Shown in pieces: positions 18,492-27,010 of a stretch of DNA of 64,000 nt. How positions within the stretch are numbered: position 1 is the stretch's first letter; each line of letters starts with the position of its first letter. The notes under the pieces are model-generated. The model was not told the origin of the DNA and did no database searches. It saw only the letters and a list, made by a program, of their open reading frames with translations. Origin of the DNA: Vulcanimicrobiota bacterium (GTDB lineage: Bacteria > Vulcanimicrobiota > Vulcanimicrobiia > Vulcanimicrobiales > Vulcanimicrobiaceae); NCBI GenBank assembly GCA_027307235.1, contig DAHUXH010000006.1, forward strand, positions 1 to 64,000. The letters are read 5' to 3'. Both the position numbers and the translations under genes were made by a program.

Positions 18492-18520
18492 TTGCCCCAT
18501 GTGCCGTTATACGGTATAGG
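18492..18520 (+). promoter_or_regulatory. Predicted promoter of small ORF
   Basis: TTGCCC (18492-18497) and TATAGG (18515-18520) with a 17-bp spacer, pointing toward the small gene at 18553. A ribosome-binding sequence (AAAGGAGG) follows. The region between divergent pyrK and this gene is only about 118 bp and must hold promoters for both. Confidence 0.4.
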
Positions 18521-18552
18521 GATACGAAATACCGGAAAGGAGGGGGTCGAAC

Positions 18553-18693
18553 ATGGCAGGTCTCGTGGTCTTCAAAACGTTAGCCGACGCACTCAGAGCG
18601 GGCTATCAGGTCTACGACCGTACCGCGGACGGATATCTGGTCCGAACGCGAACGACCGCCGGCTGGGCTATGGCCCTCGTCACGTGCAAGTGA
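18553..18693 (+). CDS. Small protein of unknown function (46 aa)
   Basis: A 46-residue ORF with a strong Shine-Dalgarno (AAAGGAGGGGG, about 6 bases before ATG), a promoter-like element upstream and an intrinsic terminator 26 bp downstream. These signals make it a convincing single-gene unit. The protein starts MAGLVVFKTLADALRAGYQV and is basic with a hydrophobic C-terminal third (WAMALVTCK). It is too short for a confident membrane call. I cannot assign a family or function. Confidence 0.65.
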   Translation: MAGLVVFKTLADALRAGYQVYDRTADGYLVRTRTTAGWAMALVTCK

Positions 18694-18719
18694 CGATCGG
18701 CGCTTCCCTCAGAAATGAA

Positions 18720-18749
18720 AAGACCGCCGGGCGATTGTCCGGCGGTCTT
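18720..18749 (+). terminator. Intrinsic terminator
   Basis: An 11-bp perfect stem (AAGACCGCCGG / CCGGCGGTCTT) with an 8-base loop, followed by a T-rich run (CTTCCTTTTTC). It is preceded by AAAA, so it can also act on the convergent minus-strand gene that ends at 18777. Confidence 0.85.
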
Positions 18750-18776
18750 CTTCCTTTTTCATCGGCCCCCGAGAGC

Positions 18777-19382
18777 CTAGCGTGTCTCCGGCGGGCGGAG
18801 GGGGGACTCGATCTCAGGAGTGTTGCCCGGGCGCCAGGCGTACGGCCCCGGCGGCGGGGGAGGCGCGGTCTCGTAGGCGCCGCTCGCGGGCGGCGGAGCG
18901 GCCTGTTGCGCGCCTGGGGGCGGCGGGCCGAAGCTAGTGGCCTGAGAGCCGATGCGCAAGCCACCCATCAGGTAGCAGTACGCAAGTTGCGAGAGCCCGA
19001 TGAAGAGCGGGATCAGCCCGCCCAGCATCCACGGACCGGGCGTGAAGCTGCCGCCGTTCCGATAGCCGGCAAACGATAGCCCGACAACGAGCGCGAACCC
19101 GACGGCCACCATCGTCAATCCGGAGCGGACTCGGCGCTGCATCTGCTGCTCTTGGAGGTAGAAGGGAGGCACGGCTCCGGGCGTCCAACCCGGCGGCGGT
19201 CCGCCGAACTTCCGGCTCATCCTGGCGTACATTCTCATCTCGTGCGGATCGGGCGGAGGCATCATGCCGCGGCGGATCGCTTCCATGCGCTCGGTGTGCG
19301 CGAGCACGCGGTGTACGATCCAGACCACGAAAGGCATCCCGAAGATCAGAACGACTGCGATGGTGCCAGTTATTTCTCCCAT
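18777..19382 (-). CDS. Membrane protein with proline-rich C-terminus
   Basis: A 201-residue inner-membrane protein. One N-terminal helix (IAVVLIFGMPFVVWIVHRVL) and two central helices (GLTMVAVGFALVVGLSF, GGLIPLFIGLSQLAYCYL) flank a short cytosolic segment. The last 50 residues are rich in Pro, Ala and Gly. The ERMEAIRRGMMPP segment after helix one resembles DUF6249-type proteins. A strong AGGAGG precedes the ATG. It is convergent with the small gene at 18553. Function unknown. Confidence 0.65.
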   Translation of the reverse strand: MGEITGTIAVVLIFGMPFVVWIVHRVLAHTERMEAIRRGMMPPPDPHEMRMYARMSRKFGGPPPGWTPGAVPPFYLQEQQMQRRVRSGLTMVAVGFALVVGLSFAGYRNGGSFTPGPWMLGGLIPLFIGLSQLAYCYLMGGLRIGSQATSFGPPPPGAQQAAPPPASGAYETAPPPPPGPYAWRPGNTPEIESPLRPPETR

Positions 19383-19524
19383 GAGTTCCTCCTAGATGGG
19401 GGTCCTCCATCGCCGCCGCGAAGGGGCCTTCCCCCGTGATCGTCTATCGAAACTACGCACCAGCCGGCTCATTGTTTCGCACCGTCGAACGAAACATCGC
19501 GCGCCGTGACCACGTACGTGAGGC

Positions 19525-20115
19525 GTGCCGGCAGTTCTGGCGGAGGTGCTGACGATAGACCCACGTACGGGACCGAACGATTCGGAACTCGTCGCGAGAA
19601 CACTTGTCGGTGAGGGTGAAGCATTCGCCGACCTGGTCTCTCGGTACGACCGCGCGGTCTACCATCTCTGCTACCGCACGATGCGCGACGCCGAGGAAGC
19701 GCGGGACCTGACGCAAGAAGCGTTCTTCAAGGCGTTTCGCAGCCTGCGGACGTTCAAGCCGGAGGCAAAGTTCTCGACGTGGATTTTTTCGATCGCCTAC
19801 CACGCCTGCTGCGACCGGCTCGCCAAGCGCAAGCGTTTCGGCGCCGAGGAACTCCCGGATCGGGCCGACCCGGGAGCCGGCCCGGAGACGCTCGCGATCG
19901 CGAGCGACGAGGCGCGGCGGCTCCATGCGGCGATCGGCGAGTTGCCGGAGAAATATCGGGTGGTGATCACGCTGTACCATCTTCAAGGGAAGCAGTACGA
20001 TGAGATCGCGGAGGTTCTCGATCTGCCGATGGGAACGGTGAAGACCCACCTGTTTCGCGCCAAGGAAATGTTGCGGAAAAAGCTTCGCGGGCAAGCAATG
20101 GAGGTACATGAATGA
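19525..20115 (+). CDS. ECF-type RNA polymerase sigma factor
   Basis: A 196-residue group-4 sigma factor. Region 2 is visible as DLVSRYDRAVYHLCYRTMRDAEEARDLTQEAFFKAFRSL; region 4 as LPEKYRVVITLYHLQGKQYDEIAEVLDLPMGTVKTHLFRAKEML. It directs RNA polymerase to a dedicated stress or envelope regulon. A GTG at 19525 is used; a GTG eight codons later is possible. A 6-bp inverted repeat (GTTTCG/CGAAAC, 19474-19495) lies upstream. It is coupled by an ATGA overlap to a membrane protein that is probably its anti-sigma factor. Confidence 0.9.
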   Translation: MPAVLAEVLTIDPRTGPNDSELVARTLVGEGEAFADLVSRYDRAVYHLCYRTMRDAEEARDLTQEAFFKAFRSLRTFKPEAKFSTWIFSIAYHACCDRLAKRKRFGAEELPDRADPGAGPETLAIASDEARRLHAAIGELPEKYRVVITLYHLQGKQYDEIAEVLDLPMGTVKTHLFRAKEMLRKKLRGQAMEVHE

Positions 20116-20477
20116 GCCACGAATCCCAAGACGATCTCGACGCGCTGCTGTTCTCGCTTCCGCTCGAAGAAGCGCCGGCCGATCTGCGCGGGTCGATCCT
20201 CGCGGCCACCGTCTACCGCCCGGCTCCCGCGTTCTCACCGATTGACGTCGGCATCATCGGCGCCTTCGCCGCCATCATGCTGTGGTTCGCGGTCTACCTG
20301 CTCACTGGTCACGGCGGCGCGACCCTGCACTGGCTCAGCAACGCGATCGGCGTCGGATTGCAAACCCTCGAAAACCCCTCGACCTTCATCTGGATTGCGC
20401 TCGGCGGCGCCGTCACCGCGTGGCTGGCATTCATCGGAAATTTCATGCCGCTCTCACGTGGGGTCGCAAGACAATAG
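20112..20477 (+). CDS. Putative membrane anti-sigma factor
   Basis: A 121-residue protein with an acidic soluble N-terminus (SQDDLDALLFSLPLEEAPADLRGSIL) and two hydrophobic helices (VGIIGAFAAIMLWFAVYLLTG and FIWIALGGAVTAWLAFIGNF). The start overlaps the sigma-factor stop, the classic sigma/anti-sigma arrangement. No zinc-binding HxxxCxxC motif is present, so it is not a ZAS-type anti-sigma. The assignment rests on context. Confidence 0.55.
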   Translation: MSHESQDDLDALLFSLPLEEAPADLRGSILAATVYRPAPAFSPIDVGIIGAFAAIMLWFAVYLLTGHGGATLHWLSNAIGVGLQTLENPSTFIWIALGGAVTAWLAFIGNFMPLSRGVARQ

Positions 20478-20501
20478 CGAACGGCCGATAAACTTCTCCG
20501 C

Positions 20502-21185
20502 ATGGAGAAGGAAACAGAACAGCGCCGCAAGGTGCTTATCATCGAGGACGACGCGGCCATCAATCGCGTGCTGCAACTCGAACTCCAACACGAAGGATAC
20601 GACGTCGACACCGCGCTCGACGGCCTTGCCGGCCTTGAAAAGGCACTCAAGGAGCCCGACCTCGTGGTGCTCGACCTGATGCTGCCGCGCATGGACGGGA
20701 TCGAGGTGTGCAAGCGCATTCGCGCCAAAAGCCGGGTTCCGATCATCATGCTCACCGCCAAGGACCGTCTGCCCGACAAGATCGAGGGGCTTGACGTCGG
20801 CGCCGACGACTACGTTACCAAACCGTTTTCTACCGATGAGTTGCTCGCGCGCATTCGCGCGCGCCTGCGCGACCGTCAGCCGCACGCCAACGTGATCGAG
20901 TTCGGCGATCTCGTGATGGATCGCGACCGCCATGAAGTTTCTCGCGCGGGAACCGTGATCAACCTCACCGCAAAAGAGTACGCCTTGCTCGAATACCTCT
21001 TGCTGCACCGCAATAAGGTGCATACGCGCGATGAACTCTTCAACGGCGTATGGGGAAGCGATTTCTTGGGCGATTCGAACCTCATCGACGTGTACATCCG
21101 GTACTTGCGCGGCAAGATCGATGAGGGCCATGACGTCAAGCTGATCTCGACCGTGCGCGGCGTCGGCTACGCGATCAAAGGTTGA
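20502..21185 (+). CDS. OmpR-family response regulator
   Basis: A 227-residue two-component response regulator. The receiver domain has the acidic pair IIEDDA (Asp16/Asp17), phosphoacceptor Asp58 in VVLDLMLP and the conserved lysine in DDYVTKPF. A C-terminal winged helix ends in VYIRYLRGKIDEGHDVKLISTVRGVGYAI. It binds DNA upon phosphorylation by the kinase encoded next, with which it overlaps by 4 bp (TTGA). Confidence 0.95.
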   Translation: MEKETEQRRKVLIIEDDAAINRVLQLELQHEGYDVDTALDGLAGLEKALKEPDLVVLDLMLPRMDGIEVCKRIRAKSRVPIIMLTAKDRLPDKIEGLDVGADDYVTKPFSTDELLARIRARLRDRQPHANVIEFGDLVMDRDRHEVSRAGTVINLTAKEYALLEYLLLHRNKVHTRDELFNGVWGSDFLGDSNLIDVYIRYLRGKIDEGHDVKLISTVRGVGYAIKG

Positions 21186-22627
21186 GCGGCGTCTTTTCGT
21201 CGCTGCGCTGGCGCATCGCAGCCGGCTATGCCGCCCTGCTGATCGTCGCCATCGCGATCGCCGGCATCGTCGTCACGCTGCGCTTTCAAGCGATTCTCTA
21301 CGATCAGGCGCGGCAGCGCGTCGACAACACCATCACCGAGATGGTGACGGCCGCGACGCCGCAGAACAGCCCTTTTGCCTTTAACGCGCTGAGCGGCAAC
21401 CCCGAGCAGGTACTCATCAACGGCGCCAATATCGCGGCCTGGTCGAGTCCGACGATTTTCATCCAAATTTCGACGCCATCGGGCTACCCGGAAGCCAAGA
21501 GTTCAAATCTCGGCAGCGACACATTTCCCAAGAACGGCGCAATCGAGGCGGCGCATCCAAGCGCTTTTCGCATCGTCACCATCGCCGCCGGTCCGTTCGT
21601 CGTCGAGGATCGCTACTTGCGCGTGTCGTCGTCGGGGCGGGCCGTGATTATCTCGGTGGGCGAACCGCTCGATGCGCTCAACCGTGCTTTCGAACAAACG
21701 CGTGTGGCTATCGTCGTCATCCTGACCGTGGCCGGCGTTCTCGTCATCGCCTTCTCGTTTGCGCTGGCATCGCAGGTGACGCGGCCGATCGCGGAACTGG
21801 CCGGGACCATGCGCGAGATCGGCTCGGAGCATCTCGACCGGCGCGTCTCTTTTGCCCGCCAGGCCGACGAAATCCGCGCATTGGCGCAGAGTTTCAACGC
21901 GCTCCTGGAGCGTTTGCAGGAAGCATTCGCGCGCGAGCGCCGCTTCATCTCGGATGCCTCGCATGAATTGAAGACGCCGCTGACGTCCATCAATGCCAAC
22001 GCGCAGATGCTGATGCGCTGGGGTGACAAGGACGAAACCATTCGCACCGAGAGCCTCGCCACGATCGCGCAAGAGAGCGCGACGCTCGCCAACATGGTCT
22101 CGGGAATGTTGACGCTCGCGAAAGCCGACCGCGGCGATGCCGTTCCAAAAGAACCGCTGTCGCTCGCAAGCGTCGCCGCGCAGGCCGTCAAGGCAAGCGC
22201 TCCGCGCGCCGCTGAGAAAGGACTGACGCTTACCTTCGAGCCCGCCGCGGGCTCGACGGTCGTCTACGGCGACGCGAACCTCGTGCGTCAACTGATCGGC
22301 AATCTGGTGGAAAACGCCATCAAATTCACGCCCTCCGGCGGCGTGACCGTGCGCGCCGGCAGCGACGAGACACACGCGTGGGTGGACGTCGAAGATACCG
22401 GTCCGGGGATTCCCGAGGATGAACTCGCGTTCGTCTTCGAGCGCTTCTATCGCGCCGACAAGGCCCATTCGCGCACCATACCGGGAACCGGCCTTGGACT
22501 TGCGATCGTACGTTCGATTGCCCGCGTGCATGACGCGTCGGTTGTCGCCGGACGTGCGGCGGGCGGCGGCGCGCTCTTCCGCGCCACCTTCGCGCGCGCG
22601 GACCTCAACCTCACGGAACTCTCATGA
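21182..22627 (+). CDS. Sensor histidine kinase
   Basis: A 481-residue membrane histidine kinase. The first transmembrane helix is near residues 11-32 (AAGYAALLIVAIAIAGIVVTL). A roughly 130-residue extracytoplasmic sensor follows, then a second helix (VAIVVILTVAGVLVIAFSFAL), a HAMP linker and the H-box SHELKTPLTSI. The N-box (NLVENAIKFTP), G1 (DTGPGIPEDE), F-box and G2 (GTGLGLAIV) complete the catalytic domain. The TTG start overlaps the regulator stop. The signal is unknown. Confidence 0.95.
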   Translation: MSGVFSSLRWRIAAGYAALLIVAIAIAGIVVTLRFQAILYDQARQRVDNTITEMVTAATPQNSPFAFNALSGNPEQVLINGANIAAWSSPTIFIQISTPSGYPEAKSSNLGSDTFPKNGAIEAAHPSAFRIVTIAAGPFVVEDRYLRVSSSGRAVIISVGEPLDALNRAFEQTRVAIVVILTVAGVLVIAFSFALASQVTRPIAELAGTMREIGSEHLDRRVSFARQADEIRALAQSFNALLERLQEAFARERRFISDASHELKTPLTSINANAQMLMRWGDKDETIRTESLATIAQESATLANMVSGMLTLAKADRGDAVPKEPLSLASVAAQAVKASAPRAAEKGLTLTFEPAAGSTVVYGDANLVRQLIGNLVENAIKFTPSGGVTVRAGSDETHAWVDVEDTGPGIPEDELAFVFERFYRADKAHSRTIPGTGLGLAIVRSIARVHDASVVAGRAAGGGALFRATFARADLNLTELS

Positions 22628-22658
22628 ACAGCGCGGCCGTGCAGCGTACGATGAACGC

Positions 22659-23771
22659 GTGAACGGGCGCGTGCGTGTGGGCAGCCTCGCCGCCGGTGCG
22701 GCGCTGGCAGCTGCGATCTTCGTTGGAAACCCGGTACGGGCGCTCGCAGCGCCCGCGTTGCTTGACGTTGGAACCTCGACGGTCGTCAACGTGCAATTGC
22801 AATCGGGGGCGCTCGTCATTCACACCTGGAATCGCAATCAGGTGTCGATCGATAGCCCCGGCGGCATCCAGTGGCAGCAGGCCGGCGCGGGGACGGTCGG
22901 ACCGGCGATTCCCCACGAATTTTCATTCCCGGGGCGCACGGTGCAAACCGTTGACGGGCCGCTGATCATGACGCCGGAAACATTCCAGATGCCCGTGCTT
23001 CCCGATGCTCCGCACGACGCGGTGATCGTGCGCGGAGCGGGAGACGCCACCATCACCGTTCCGGCTTCGACGGCGCTGCTGGTGACGCGCGTCGGGCGCG
23101 GCAGCGTCGAAATCAACGATTTCAACGGTGCCTTCGTCACGGTGGTGCAAAGCGGTCCGGCGGTCTTTCACAACGTGAATGCCAGCGGGTACGTGATGGC
23201 GCTCCACGGCGCGATCGTGGCTGAGCAGTCCACCTTCGCGCGCATTCGCGCGCGCACGGCGGCGGGTAATATGTTCTTCTCACACTGTCATGCGACCCAA
23301 ATCGAAGCCAGCAGCGTGATGGGCTCGATCGTCTACGACGACGGCAGCTTTGAGCCCGGGCTCGCGCGTTTCGAGACGCAGGGCGGCGCGGTCGCGCTCG
23401 GCGTGGGCACGGGCACCGCCGCGATCACCGCGCACTCGGGCGCAGGGCGCGTCTACACGCGCGTCGATCGCACGAGCACCGTCGACGGTGTCGCCGATAC
23501 GCAGGCCGCGGTCGGCGGCGGCAATGGGCCGGTCGTGACCGCGAGTTCGCAGCAAGGCGCGGTGCTGCTCTACAACGGATCGATTCGCAGTCATCCGCAG
23601 ATCGCGCGCCAGTTCCCGACTGCGGCGATGTGGGCAAACGGCCAAGGCGCCCTCGGCGCGCTCAAACGCGGCGCTTCGCCGCAGCGCGCGCATCCGCTGC
23701 CGCAGCGAGCGCAGCCGCCGCGACGACCGCCGGCCAAGCGGCCAAGGGGTGGCGTCTTCGCTCCACCGTAA
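22659..23771 (+). CDS. Exported protein of unknown function
   Basis: A 370-residue protein with an N-terminal signal peptide (GSLAAGAALAAAIFVGNPVRALA). A beta-rich body of short repeated strands (ALVIHTWNRNQVSID, VIVRGAGDATITV, VEINDFNGAF) resembles DUF4097-like or beta-helical autoadhesin proteins. The last 35 residues are Arg/Pro/Ala-rich. The in-frame GTG at 22659 is chosen as the start. A 12-codon ORF (22624-22662) bridges the kinase stop and this GTG by overlaps at both ends, which may couple translation. It is probably a target or partner of the two-component system. Confidence 0.6.
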   Translation: MNGRVRVGSLAAGAALAAAIFVGNPVRALAAPALLDVGTSTVVNVQLQSGALVIHTWNRNQVSIDSPGGIQWQQAGAGTVGPAIPHEFSFPGRTVQTVDGPLIMTPETFQMPVLPDAPHDAVIVRGAGDATITVPASTALLVTRVGRGSVEINDFNGAFVTVVQSGPAVFHNVNASGYVMALHGAIVAEQSTFARIRARTAAGNMFFSHCHATQIEASSVMGSIVYDDGSFEPGLARFETQGGAVALGVGTGTAAITAHSGAGRVYTRVDRTSTVDGVADTQAAVGGGNGPVVTASSQQGAVLLYNGSIRSHPQIARQFPTAAMWANGQGALGALKRGASPQRAHPLPQRAQPPRRPPAKRPRGGVFAPP

Positions 23772-23782
23772 TATCAGCTTTC

Positions 23783-24634
23783 ATGAAGGTGGCAATTGCG
23801 ACCGATGCGCTTCGGTTGCCGATTCCCGATGACGACGCGATCTTTCGCGACGCGCTGATCCGGCGCGGCGCGCAGGTCGATCCCATCATCTGGAGCGACG
23901 TCGCGGATCTCTCAGGGTACGCTTGTTGCGTGATCCGCAGCACGTGGGACTACCAGGAGCACGGCGACGCCTTGCTGTCGTGGGCGCACCGCGCCGCCCA
24001 AAGCACGCGCTTGCATAACGCGTACCCGATCATCGAGTGGAATTTTCACAAGCGCTATCTGCTCGAACTTGCGCATCGCGGCATCGCGATCGTGCCGACG
24101 CACCTTGTCCCGGCCGATTCCGAGGCGAACCTTCATGCCGTCGCCGCATCGTTCGGATGCCGGCGCATCGTGGTGAAACCGGCCGTATCCGGCGGATCAT
24201 GGAACACTAAGGCGTTCGCGTGCGACGATGCGGGCCTGCACGACGCGATGCTGCACCTCGCGACGATTGCGGCTTCGGGGGACGCGCTTGTGCAGCCGTT
24301 TCTCGAAGAGGCGCGCCACGGAGAGAAAGCCGTCGTCTTCATCGCCGGACGATACTCGCACGCATTTTGGCGGTACTCGACCGTCGATACGACCTCCGAT
24401 CCCGGCGACGAACGGCTCGCCGAAGTGGAGGACGACGAACTGTCGACGGCGCGTGCGGCACTCGCGTGTGCTCCCGGAGAAGCGCTCTACGCGCGCGTCG
24501 ACCTCGTGCGCGTCGCCGGCGTACCGGCGGTGATGGAATGCGAACTCATCGAACCTTCACTCGCGTTCGCGCTCGCTCCGGAGTCGGCCGAACGCATGGC
24601 CGACGCGGTGATCGGAAGTTTCGTCGCTTCATGA
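23783..24634 (+). CDS. ATP-grasp domain protein (RimK/glutathione-synthetase-like)
   Basis: A 283-residue ATP-grasp ligase-fold protein. Visible features are CCVIRSTWDYQ near residue 50, the ATP-binding GCRRIVVKPAVSGGSWNTKAF block near residues 128-147, and the metal-binding acidic region ALYARVDLVRVAGVPAVMECELIEPS near residues 235-260. Such enzymes join a carboxylate to an amine using ATP, but the substrates here are unknown. The start at ATG 23783 fits the family N-terminus (KVAIATDA). Its stop overlaps the next start (ATGA). Confidence 0.75.
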   Translation: MKVAIATDALRLPIPDDDAIFRDALIRRGAQVDPIIWSDVADLSGYACCVIRSTWDYQEHGDALLSWAHRAAQSTRLHNAYPIIEWNFHKRYLLELAHRGIAIVPTHLVPADSEANLHAVAASFGCRRIVVKPAVSGGSWNTKAFACDDAGLHDAMLHLATIAASGDALVQPFLEEARHGEKAVVFIAGRYSHAFWRYSTVDTTSDPGDERLAEVEDDELSTARAALACAPGEALYARVDLVRVAGVPAVMECELIEPSLAFALAPESAERMADAVIGSFVAS

Positions 24635-26418
24635 ACGAAGCGATGCGCCGCCTTCTCGACCACGGCGTTGAGCTTCATCAGCGCGGCGACCTGACCGGCG
24701 CGCGGGCAGCCTATCACAAGTTGCTCAAGCACATCCCAAACGAGCCGAATGCTCTCAACTTGCTGGGTGCCATCGCGTTCGCGCAACGGCATTTTGACGA
24801 TGCCGAGCGGTTGTTGCGACGCTCGCTCGGCGTCGATGCTCAGAACATCGGCGCCGCATTCAACCTGGCATTGGTCTGCGAGGTTCGCAAGCGCACCGAC
24901 GAGGCCCACGCGCTCTACACATCCATCGTCGAACGCGAACCCGATCACATCGACGCGCTCATGCGTCTTGGCATCATCGCCTACATGCAGAAGCGTTTCG
25001 AAGAAGCGATCGACGCATTTCAACGGGTGCTGCGCATCGACCCCGAGCACGCCGAAGCCGCGCTCGATCTCGGCATCGCCTACAACCACATGGAACGCCA
25101 CGAAGAAGCCGTCGAGGTGCTGCAGATCGCACTTGCGGCGCTTCCCGACCGCGCGCTCGCGCACCGCGCGCTCGCCGTTGCGCTCAATCGCCTTGGCCGC
25201 CGCGATGCAGCGATGACGACGATCCGCGCCACGCTGGCGCACAACCCGACCGATCCCGAAGCCCTGCTGGTGCTCGGCAACGTGCAACTCGAATCCGATG
25301 CGCTCGATGACGCCGAGCGCACCTTTCTCGCTGCCGCCACGCTCGCATCCGACCGCGCGGAAACGCACGTGAATCTCTGTGCGCTGTACCATCGCACCGG
25401 ACGCACGCGCGATGCGATCGAGGAGGGAACGCAAGCCGTCGCGCTGGCGCCTGAGGATATTTCTGCGCATATCAACCTTGGGATGGCGCATCTGCTTGCC
25501 GGCGATCTCGCACGCGGCTGGCCGGAGCTTGAATGGCGTCTGCTCGATCCGAGCAAACGCGGCGTTTATCGCTTTCTCGATCGGCTGCCGCTGTGGGAGG
25601 GCGACGATCTCAACGGCGAGCGGCTCTTGATCTCGCTGGAACAAGGCATCGGCGATTTCATCTGGCTCTCGCGCTACCTTCCGCTGCTGGCGTCACGCGG
25701 CGTTCGCGCGTCCGTGGAGACACCCGAATCACTCGTCCCGCTCTACAGCGACCTGGACAACATCGAGGTGATACCCGCCGGCTCAGAGATCGATGCGGCA
25801 CGTTTTGCCGCGCATCTTCCGATCGCAAGCCTGCCCCACGTATTCGGCACGACCGCGCAGACCATTCCGAATACTGTGCCATACGTGCGAAGCGATCCCA
25901 CGCGCGCCGCTCGCTTTCGCGAACGATATGCGGTGCTTGGCGAGCGCATGCGTGTCGGCGTCGTCTGGGCGGGCAACGCGCGCTACACGTTGGACCGGTA
26001 CCGCTCGATCCCGCTCGCGCACTTCGATGCGCTGTCCGGCGTCGACGGCATCGGATGGGTGAGCTTGCAGAAGCAACATCCCGTCGGCGACACCTCGACG
26101 CACCTCGATCTGATCGACATCGCTCCCGAGCTGCACGATTTTGCCGACACCGCTGCCGCGATCGACGCACTTGATCTGGTGATCACGGTCGACACCGCGA
26201 TCGCCCACGTGGCCGGCGCGCTCGGCAAACCTGTGTGGATGCTCGTCGGCTTTGCACAGCATTGGCTCTGGCAGTGCGCTCGCACCGACTCGCCGTGGTA
26301 TCCCACTATGCGCCTCTTCCGCGCCGCCCGCCCGCAACAGTGGGAGCCGGTCATAAACGACCTTCGAACCGCGCTGCTGACGACGGCCGGACATACCAAG
26401 GAATCATCGCGGCCCTAA
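24631..26418 (+). CDS. TPR-repeat glycosyltransferase-like protein
   Basis: A 595-residue protein with about nine to ten tetratricopeptide repeats in the first 330 residues (GVELHQRGDLTGARAAYHKLL, LGIIAYMQKRFEEAIDAFQRVL and so on). A C-terminal domain follows (LISLEQGIGDFIWLSRYLPLLAS, MRVGVVWAGNARY, DLVITVDTAIAHVAGALGKPVWMLVGF) that matches the TPR-linked, heptosyltransferase-like proteins of many bacteria. It probably glycosylates an unidentified acceptor. It is coupled to the ATP-grasp gene. The last 64 bp (26350-26413) recur at 26921-26984, downstream of an opposing small gene. Confidence 0.8.
   Translation: MNEAMRRLLDHGVELHQRGDLTGARAAYHKLLKHIPNEPNALNLLGAIAFAQRHFDDAERLLRRSLGVDAQNIGAAFNLALVCEVRKRTDEAHALYTSIVEREPDHIDALMRLGIIAYMQKRFEEAIDAFQRVLRIDPEHAEAALDLGIAYNHMERHEEAVEVLQIALAALPDRALAHRALAVALNRLGRRDAAMTTIRATLAHNPTDPEALLVLGNVQLESDALDDAERTFLAAATLASDRAETHVNLCALYHRTGRTRDAIEEGTQAVALAPEDISAHINLGMAHLLAGDLARGWPELEWRLLDPSKRGVYRFLDRLPLWEGDDLNGERLLISLEQGIGDFIWLSRYLPLLASRGVRASVETPESLVPLYSDLDNIEVIPAGSEIDAARFAAHLPIASLPHVFGTTAQTIPNTVPYVRSDPTRAARFRERYAVLGERMRVGVVWAGNARYTLDRYRSIPLAHFDALSGVDGIGWVSLQKQHPVGDTSTHLDLIDIAPELHDFADTAAAIDALDLVITVDTAIAHVAGALGKPVWMLVGFAQHWLWQCARTDSPWYPTMRLFRAARPQQWEPVINDLRTALLTTAGHTKESSRP
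26350..26413 (+). repeat. Direct repeat B, copy 1 (3' end of TPR gene)
   Basis: The last 64 bp before the TPR-gene stop. The same stretch recurs 571 bp downstream with three mismatches. This copy is the functional gene end. Confidence 0.9.
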
Positions 26419-26804
26419 CGGGGGCTACACATTGCGCTTCGATCGGCGCTTCCGAGGCGGCGAATTGCTGGGATGCTTGGCACCTTCCCCCCGATCGCAC
26501 CCGTGAGGAGATACTCTCGTGCAGAAAAGGACACGCCGCGCGCGTTCGTGATTCGATACAGGTACACGGGGCCTCGTGGAGCGGAACAGCCCGCAAACCG
26601 CCAACGAAGCAGCAATGTATCCGCCCCTAAACGCTGCTCACCAACGACTTGTATGATCGCTTCAGGGGCGTTCGAAAATCTAATCGTTGTGTATTTCATC
26701 GTTCCAAGTAGCTGCGGCGGCTTGGCGGCACGAGCAGAAATCATAGCCGCAAGAACCAGGATTGCAACCCAAAATATGCCGGCGATTTTTCGCCTAGTTC
26801 TCAT
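26415..26804 (-). CDS. Small secreted protein
   Basis: A 129-residue protein with an N-terminal signal peptide (KIAGIFWVAILVLAAMISARA). The mature part is beta-rich (MKYTTIRFSNAPEAIIQVVGEQRL, LLLRWRF) with two cysteines. A GGAGAG lies about 12 bases before the ATG. It is convergent with the TPR gene and overlaps its last 4 bp. Base composition is lower in GC than the neighbours, and the gene lies between two copies of the TPR-gene tail, so it may be a later arrival. No family recognised. Confidence 0.55.
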   Translation of the reverse strand: MRTRRKIAGIFWVAILVLAAMISARAAKPPQLLGTMKYTTIRFSNAPEAIIQVVGEQRLGADTLLLRWRFAGCSAPRGPVYLYRITNARGVSFSAREYLLTGAIGGKVPSIPAIRRLGSADRSAMCSPR

Positions 26805-26920
26805 AGTCTATATCTCTCCAGCTTAGGTGTGATGATAGTAGGAGATTGGGGCGGAGGGTAACGGGGACCGTCGTTAGCGGCAGCCTCGGCATTTTCCGCC
26901 GCAGGGGGCCGTGGGACCCA

Positions 26921-26984
26921 GTCATAAACGACCTTCGAACCGCGCTGCTGACGATGGCCTGACATACAAAGGAATCATCGCGGC
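26921..26984 (+). repeat. Direct repeat B, copy 2 (gene-tail remnant)
   Basis: 64 bp, 61 identical to 26350-26413, the 3' end of the TPR-glycosyltransferase gene. One of the three changes makes a TGA inside the frame. No upstream part of the gene accompanies it, so it is a non-coding remnant. Confidence 0.9.
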
Positions 26985-27010
26985 AAGAATCGTAGGCGAG
27001 GCTCCCGCTC

